Part shown: piece after piece, positions 48,201 through 57,200 of the stretch
How the letters are laid out: each line of letters opens with the position of its first letter
How positions within the stretch are numbered: position 1 is the first letter of the stretch
DNA from: Gambelia wislizenii
Lineage: Eukaryota; Chordata; Lepidosauria; Squamata; Crotaphytidae
Assembly (NCBI GenBank): GCA_030847615.1
Contig: JAUMIR010000003.1
Location: 59,939,001 to 60,003,000, forward strand
Length of the DNA stretch: 64,000 nt
Reading direction: 5' to 3'
Position numbers and translations under genes: made by a program
Notes under the pieces: generated by a model
The model's database searches: none
The model's input: only the letters and a program-made list of their open reading frames with translations
Told to the model about the DNA's origin: nothing

Positions 48201-51200
48201 ACAACAACAACACAATTACACCATCCAGGGAAAGACTTTTCTCCTGCTTTTTCCTGCAAATTTGTGGCTGTAACTGATTGAATGGCAATGTGCAGGCCAT
48301 GCCAGCCAGTCAGCATTTTCCTTGGCTCCTGTCATGTGGTCACTCCACTGCAGGGAGGAGATGGGCCGAGCAGTCTTCAAGCCTTTGTGGACCCTCTGTG
48401 AGGACATCATGGAGCCCTGAGGGTCCCAGGACCACAGATTAAGAACCACTGGTGTAGACCTAACCTGTATAGGTATTTACAGTATACATATATCATAACC
48501 AGCACTTTGAATTGTGCCGGTTACAGACCGGTAGTCATTGGAGCGAATGATATTTTTTAAAAAAGAAAAAAGAAATAGTGCTAGGAAAATGGTGATTCTC
48601 TGACCTGTTCCAAATTGTTCATATTTTGTAAAATAGCACACAGTTTTGTTATTGTTCTTTCTGTCAGTCAACGGGACTAACCACAGGAAGTTCTGAGCAG
48701 CTCTGCTTCCTTCCTCCTTTGAAGCTTCACTTGACATAGTCCAACCACATTCAAGCTAGATTTGTGAACCCTTACTATAAAAGACAGTAAGTTCATTATA
48801 CTTCATTCTCACTGAAATCAATGGAACAACAATCCGACAGAGTAAAAGGCAGCTTCTTGCATTGATAATCCTCCTGGAGAGTTTTTCTTTCTGACTTTTG
48901 TAACTAAGGCCAGAATTCTGACATGTGTTTATGTCTTTGTGTCTATTGTTTTATTTAACTTTTCATAGATTGATGAAGATGACGTACCTTGGGAGTGTCA
49001 AACGATCTATGCTGACTACTATTCCACCTCACTGCTAGGGGAACAGTTGAAGCTGCGTGAAGATGTGAGGATTAATCTTGAGGAACATTATGAATGGATC
49101 AGTGTTCCACTGCCCCACCTGGATGAAAGTGACCCTGCAGCTATTATCCATGATTTTCAACGGGTAAGGAATGGGAAATCCAGCTGCAGAGAAGGGGCTG
49201 AACTATGAAGAGTCCAGTAATATGCCAGTAAACTAAAATGCAAAACTCACTTGACATAGTCAGTCACAGGGAAAATTAAAGATCTACAAGAAGAGTTTAA
49301 ATCACCCACTTTACTAACACAGTAGAACTGGGTAATATGACTCTATAGTAGTGTTGCATTCAACAATACATGACTGGATAACCTTTCAATTGTATGATCT
49401 GAGTTCACTGTCAGCCAGGGTGCCGCTACAGGGGTGCCCCCCAACAGTAGGGTGCCCCCCTACTATAAGAATTCTGACCCCTCCCCCCCCCATGAAATTT
49501 TCCATCAGTTCCCAAATTTCTAATATGGCTGAGTATGAAACATTGAAGATCATTCACACCTAGAATTCTTATATTTTCTCTGTTCTCATTCCCTGGTTAC
49601 TTTGTCGCCCTCTTCTCTTTGGACATCCAAACTGTATTTCTAAATGCTCAACTGAAATTTTAAATTATTGCAATGCTAGAAATTTGGACACTGAAAACAA
49701 ATTTAATCGAGGGGGGAAGGATTCTTATCTGAGGGACAATGTCCTAATTTTGCTCCAATTGTAGCTGTCAGCAACATGATACTCCTGCTTTGTGGTTGCC
49801 AAAGGATGAAAAGAACAGTGTAAGCCCAAAGTGTATATTCAAGTAAAACCTGCTGAAGAAATCTAGGGCTGTCATATCTTCAGATCTTCTTAGTCATCAT
49901 GCAAACTAGAGATAGAAGTAGGGGAAGCATAGGGAACATTTTCAAAAAAGATTACTTCATTCTGAGATGAATGAATTAATTCATTCTGAGATGAATGATG
50001 CAGTGGAAGAAAATCACACTGCATCAGACTCTGAGCTCTGACTTGTACTCTTCCGGTCTCCAGCTTTATCGAATGATATACAGCAGGGGTGGGCAGAGTG
50101 CAACCAGTGGGCCACATGCAGCCCCCAGGGCCAGTTTGTGGCTGCCAGCCCCCCCCCCGGGTGTATGTGAAAAAAGTCCTCCCCCCAAAGGCTTCTAGGG
50201 CATTTCATTATGTTTGGAGGGCCCCCAGAGGTTGAATACTTTTTTTTACAAAATTTATGTGAAATTTTTCAATAATTTTCTTTGCCCTAAATGTTCTCCA
50301 GGGGGTGCTTCACCATGTTTTAGGCCCACTCTGTGCCAGTTTAGGCTAAAGAGAGGCCTTTTTTGACATAGGAAGTGACTTCCACTCACTTCTTGTTTTA
50401 AAAAAGGCCTTCCCCCTAAATTGCCCCAGAAAGGCCCCAAAACATAATGAACATGCCCCTCTTGTTCCATAGAGGGCATCTGGGGGGCAAAAGTTGTTCT
50501 TTGGGGGCAGGAACAGGTGTGGTGAGGATGTGGCCCTCCAAAGTCTCCTGGGGAACTAATGCAGCCCCTGACCTTTCCACAGTTGTCTACCCCTGATATG
50601 CAGAGAGTTGTCTTAACTTGGTTAAAGCTCTGATGAACTCAGATAAAACCTGGAGAAAGATCTGGCACATACTCTGAGCTCAAATTGTGTCTGACCTGTT
50701 GTGTAGGGTTGGAAAAATTCACCTGGTTTTTGGCAGAGAAATAACATTTTAGAGCAGCCTTATCCAATTGGGGTTCCTGTAGATCTTTTAGACTACAACC
50801 AGCCCCAGTGATCAATGATAGCATTGTTGTCCATAATATCTAAATGGATCTAGGTTGGAGAAGGCTACCTTAGACTGTTAGTTGTATAAGAACCAGTTTT
50901 CTGTATAGTTTCTCCAGACGAATGTAGCAGAGAGTTGTTGTAGAGCAGGGATGGAGAAGGGCTTTCCTCTGGACTAGATGTATGACCTGCTCTTCCTTCT
51001 CAGTTCCGCCTCTGTCTCCTAGGCTTTCCTTAGCAGCTTCCCCATTTCTTCATCTGCCACTAAAGCCTGCTGATCTCATTCTCTTGTGCTTCTCAACAAC
51101 AGTGATGGCCACCTTGAGGAGAACAAGGCACAGGCAGGCAGACTTGTCTGGGTACTAGCTTTTTGGGAAAATGCTATGGCCACTGCACTATGTCATCATC

Positions 51201-54200
51201 TTTCTGAGTTCACATGTATGCCTGCATCCTGGCCCCTTGTTCTACTCAACCAAAGTGGTTCCTATATACAGGATGGTTTACTTAAGGCAGAAGGTGTGGG
51301 GGTTGGAAAGAGTCCTGTGAGAGATGGGTGAGATGTTCCTTTCGGGCCATCAGGTCAGTGTGGCTGGAATCATCTTGGTGACTTAGGCCTGCATAACTGT
51401 CTGCTTTGTCAGCATAGGCATTTTCTAGAGTGGTACGTAGTGGTGATAGGGGGATGGCAGAGAAAGGAGTTTTATCCTCTGAGTCAGATGGCTTTGTGGC
51501 TGTCCCCCCTGGCATCACATTGCCTACAGCCATTTTACCCTTGCTACTGCTTTGCCACTGCCACCTTGACCAGTGTAGGCCAAAATATCTCTTTTTCCCA
51601 CGTACCTTTTTTCCTGTTGCTTTGAGGAGCTAAAGGCACAAAACAAAAGGTGCCAAATCCCTGGGAGGTCAGGCAAACCTGCTGGTTTCTTTCCCAGGCC
51701 ATGGAACAGACCTCTGAGGGCAAAGATTGGAATAAGGCACCCTTATTATGGTGAGTCACAAGGCAAATGTACCCCTTATTTCCCTCTATGTCTCATGCCT
51801 TCTTCCCTCACATTCCCACTCAAAGCAGCACAGGTAGAAAAGGGGGAAGAAAGGCATGGCTGAAGGAGAGAAACAAAGAAGGTGTCCTGGTTGTACCTGC
51901 TTTGGCCCCACTTGCTGCTGGTACACAGTCTAAAACATTACCTTGATGGAAGACAGCATTAAAAATACCAATTAAATTAGCCCATAGTATAGGGAACCTT
52001 CAAGAAAAGTATGCATCAAGTGTGAATATCCCATATTACATGAAGAAATTGGAGAGTGAACTACCCGCAGAGAAGCATTAGAGACTAATGGGACTCTAGT
52101 GGATCCCATTAGAAAATCCTGACAGTAAGAACTGTTTGACAGTGGAATGGACTGCCATGGAAGATGGTGGACACTCCATCATGGAAAGTCTTTAAACAGA
52201 GGTTGGATTGCTATATTTCAGGACTGCTTTAGTGGTGCAGGGAGTTGGAGATGACCCTTGCAATGCCTTCCAACTCTATGATTCTATGATTCTATATCCA
52301 TTCCTAGATCTTGTTATTTGAATGCACAAGCCTATTATTAATCTATTTTGTCTGCTTTGGTTTCAGGGGCTGACTGCCTATCATGATCTACTTCTTGATA
52401 AATGCTATGTCATTGAGTTGAATACCACCAATGTCTTGCCACCTCAAGATTTTCAGGAGCTGCTGACTAATATAAAGGTGCATGAGTAATGCTTTTCATT
52501 TTTTCTTGTTAAAAGAAGAAGGACTTAGCTGGTGCACCACCACCATCAGCTCCTGATGTTGTCCATTCCTGCTTTAAAATCACAATGGCTGGATTCATGG
52601 AGATAATTCTTTTGCAAAGCCTGGCTGACAGTGATAGGCCTCCCATCTAGAGCACCTTTGTATTTGTTTGTGGAGGGAAGTGAAACCAAGGGCTTATCTA
52701 CACAAAGAGGACAAATTGATTGCTCCACAGTAATAGCAGGTTGCAGCAGCTGTGGTCTGTCTTAATGGTTTTACAGCCCCCATAAACTTTGCATGCCTGT
52801 AGCCAAGATGGCGGCCATGAGTGAATTACCAAACTTTTTTTAAAAAACTATTTCTATAGTACACACAAGCGATATTTCACCTTTCTGAAAAAAGAGAAAG
52901 AAAAAGATAACACAAATCCCCCATTTTATCGCCTTAGTGATCACTTGCTCTTGCGAAAATCCAACATGGTGGCAGCGGGTGCTTGCCCTGTAACCCCGCC
53001 CCACCCTGCCCCTGTGCTCTCCGGCCAATCAGGTTTGTGTTTTGCCTTGTATGGAGAAGTGATACATGTCCAGTCGCTTGCCTTAACAAGCAAGAATGTG
53101 TACACCACTGGGGATTTTTTAAAAAGTTGGGAAAAGCTGCATACTTTTTGCTCTTTTTGCCCCTCCCCCTTCCTTCTCAGTATGGTAAGACAATGCGAGA
53201 TACCAGTAAGACAGCTTGTTTTCCAAACAATTTCTGTGAGGAGTATTTTCACCATATAGACAACCCCCAACATTCCACCCAGAACACACTCAATCTTATC
53301 TGGTTTCAGAAGCTAAGCTGCTTTCTGGCCTGGTTAGCACTTGGATGGAAGGCCTCTGGCTGGTTTAATGATGTTTTAAACATATTTTATGTATGTTTTA
53401 ATGCACATGTGCTTTTAATTTTATTTGTCTTTATCTTGTAAGCTGGCTTCAGTCCCAGCTTTGGGAAGAGGGCAGAATATAAATAAAGTAACACAATACA
53501 ACACAACACAACACAACACAAACCTGGAGAGCCACTGGTAATGAGAGCTGATAATACTGCATCAGATGGACAGAAGTTAAGGCCACAAATTAAGGAGCCA
53601 TGAGGATAAATATTTGTTCCTTGGGTGGATGCTTGTACCTAAATGCCTGATGAATAAAAATTACTGTCTTACCTCCCCACTTTGCATTATAACAGGCATA
53701 AAATATATTTGATCCATACAACCTTGGATCTTTAACATGCATATTACCAGTAATTATTGTCAATTAGTTTCTATCTATTTTTTCCTTTAATGTAAGCAAT
53801 TTAACTTCTATAGAACTGTTGTTGTTAGCTTCTGAGGATTCCCAATAATAATGTGACAGGCTATTGATTCAGCTTGCCATGTCAGCACAACAGCATAACA
53901 GTGTGTCAAATTTTTCTGCTCGCCTTCAGTTTTGTAATCTTTCAGAAGATAATCAGTCATTAGACCAGGAAGTGGAACTGGAAAGTTTTTGTGGCTTGGT
54001 TTGCCTGCTTAGTCCTGAGATACGTGCTCTTCATCTGGTACCATTCTGCTGGTTGTACCGTTGTGTCTCCTTATGTGAGTGTGGCCTATGTGTTCTAGAT
54101 TGCATAGGTCATGCTGCTGAATGGGAGGCTGGCTAATCCATTGATGGTCTTGCATTGGGATGACTGTAAGCTTTTTTATTTGATATATTTATATACTGCT

Positions 54201-57200
54201 CTGTAACTATATTTTCAGGGTGGCTTGCTGATTAAAAATATAACAATAGGGCCAGTATTCTGTATCAGCTACTTAGTGAAGTAGAGTGGGCCCTTGGTAT
54301 CCACTGGGATTTGGTTCTAGAGCCCCTCCCCCATGGCTACAAAAATCCATGGATGCTCAAGTCCCATTATATACAATAGTGTAGTAAAATGCTGGTTGTC
54401 TAGGTGATGTAAATACTCCTCATAGAATTTGAGGAGAATACCTTTTGTCCCAACATGCTGCGAATGAGATTCAGGGTATTTGGAAAGAGGGAGTCCAAAA
54501 ACTCTATCTACTGCAAGGGAAAAGCCTTCATAATTCTCCCTGAGGTTTTTCGAATAATGTGCTTGGGCATTATCACACATCTGGACGTCCAGTTTGGGAT
54601 GCTGCACATTCTCAGTGGGGGTGGAAGTAGAGAGCGGATTGGTCCAATTGTGCAGGGGACGGTCTTGCTGGCAAGGAGGAAGAAAAATGGGAGGTGTCTC
54701 AAGAAACCAGGATGGATGACTAAAGTAATTACAACAGAGCTAAGTTTTAAACAGAACATGTATAGGAAATGGAAAAAGGGGGATATCACCAAAGAAGAAT
54801 TCAAACAGATAGCGAGCACGTGTAGGAGTAAAGTCAGAAAAGTTAAAGCACAGAATGACCTCAGGCTTGCTAGAGAGGTTAAGAACAATAAAAAGGGTTT
54901 TTTGGGTATGTCCGCAGCAAAAGGAGGAAGAAGGAAATGGTAATAATAATAATAATAATAAAATTTTATTTCTATCCCGCCCCTCTGCAACGCAATCGGG
55001 GCGGCTTACAATATAAAAACTCCATAGTCCCAGTACCCTAGCCCACCCCCCCTTAAAATAATATTAAACTATAAAAGATTAAAAACATACAGTAAATTAA
55101 AAATATATAAATTAGAAAAAGATTAAAACATACAATAGTTTTGTTTTTTTTTTAATCTGATTACAGCTCAGGGAGGACAGCCGAGTCTTGGGCCACTACG
55201 TGGAGAAGATGGCAAAATGTTAACATGGGACAGAGAAAAGGCAGAATTACTTAACGTCTTCTTTGCCTCAGTGTTTTCAGAAAAGGAAAAGGATGATCAA
55301 CCTGAGGATAATGGGACAGAGGACACAATAGGGGAAATCCAGCACAGAATAAGCAAAGAGGTAGTACAGGAATACCTTCTTAATCTAAATGAATTTAAAT
55401 CTCCAGGACCAGATGAACTACATCCAAGAGTATTAAAAGAGCTGGCAAATGTAATCTCAGAGCCATTGGCAATAATCTTTGAGAACTCCTGGAGAACAGG
55501 AGAAGTCCCAGCAGACTGGAGGAGGGCAAACGTAGTTCCCATCTTCAAAAGGGGGAAAAAAGAGGATCCCAACAATTATCGTCCAGTTAGTCTGACATCA
55601 ATACCAGGGAAGATTTGAGAGCAAATCATTAAACAGAGAGTTTGTGAACATTTAGAAGGCAATGCCATAATCACAAAAAGTCAACATGGGTTTCAGAGAA
55701 ACAAGTCATGCCAGACTAATCTGATCTCTTTTTTTGATAAAGTTACCAGCTTGGTAGATGAAGGGAACACTGTTGATATCGCATACCTTGATTTCAGTAA
55801 GGCCTTTGACAAGGTTCCCCATGACATTCTTGCAAACAAGCTTGTAAAATGTGGGCTAGACAAGTTAACTGTTAAATGGATTTGTAATTGGTTGACCGGC
55901 CGAACCCAAAGGGTGCTCTGCAGTGGCTCCTCTTCATCTTGGAAAGATGTGACCAGTGGGGTGCCACAGGGTTCTGTCCTGGGCCCAGTGCTATTCAACA
56001 TCTTTATCAATGACTTGGATGAGGGAATTAGGGGCATACTTATCAAATTTGCAGATGACACCAAATTAGGAGGAGTAGCTAATACCCTAGAGGACAGGAT
56101 AAAAATTCAAAATGACCTGGATAGACTGGAGAACTGGGCCAAAGCTAACAAAATGAAATTCAGTATGGAGAAATGTAAGGTACTGCACTTAGGGCAGAAA
56201 AATGAAATGCATAGATATAGGGTGGGAGAGACCTGGCTGAATGAGACTACGTGCGAAAGGGATCTAGGAGTCCTAGTAGACCACAAGTTGAACATGAGTC
56301 AACAGTGTGATGCGGCAGCTAAAAAGGACAATGCAGTTTTGGGCTGCATCAATAGAAGTATAGTGTCCAGATCAAGGGGAGTAATAGTGCCACTCTATTC
56401 TGCCTTGGTCAGACCTCACCTGCAATACTGTGTCCAGTTCTGGGCACCACAATTCAAAAAGGATATTGACAAATTGGAGCGTGTCCAGAGAAGGGCGACT
56501 AAAATGGTGAAAGATCTGGAAACCATGCCTTATGAGGAGAGACTTAGGGAGCTGGGTATGTTTAGCCTGGAAAAAAGATGGTTAAGAGGCGATATGATAG
56601 CCCTGTTTAAGTATTTGAAGGGGTGTCATGCTGAGGATGGAGCAGGCTTGTTTTCTGCTGCTCCAGAGACTGGAACACGGAGCAATGGATGCAAGCTCCA
56701 GGAACAGAGATGCCACCTCAACATTAGGAGGAACTTTCTGACAGTAAGAGCTGTTCGGCAATGGAACACACTCCCTCGGAGCGTGGTGGGGTCTCCTTCC
56801 TTGGAGGTCTTTAAACAGAGGCTGGATGGCCATCTGTCAGGGATGCTTTGATCATGATTTCCTGCATGGCAGGGGGTTGGACTTGATGGGCCTCATGGTC
56901 TCTTCCAACTCTACAATTCTATGATTCTATAAGGAAGTAGCCAGAAGCACCATTTTCAATTTTTGTGTTATTAAGTATGCGTTTTTTGCTGTGCTGAGGT
57001 GACCAAAGAGCTTTTTATAAGTGGAATGTTGCACTTGTGCAGCTTTGATTTACAAGTAAAAAAAAAAAAATACTATGCAGCGGCTACAACATGTGTGGAG
57101 AATAATAACGTGCTGTACTCTCGGCCACCATCTTGATTTGCAGGCATGGCTGCATGTGCACTTCAAACGCAGGTAGCTTCACATACAATAGAAGTTGCCA

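Noticed and set aside
51086..51759. Possible alternative exon in intron 3
   Set aside because: Short frames on both strands are of random composition, with no acceptor/donor pair that keeps the phase and no family similarity.
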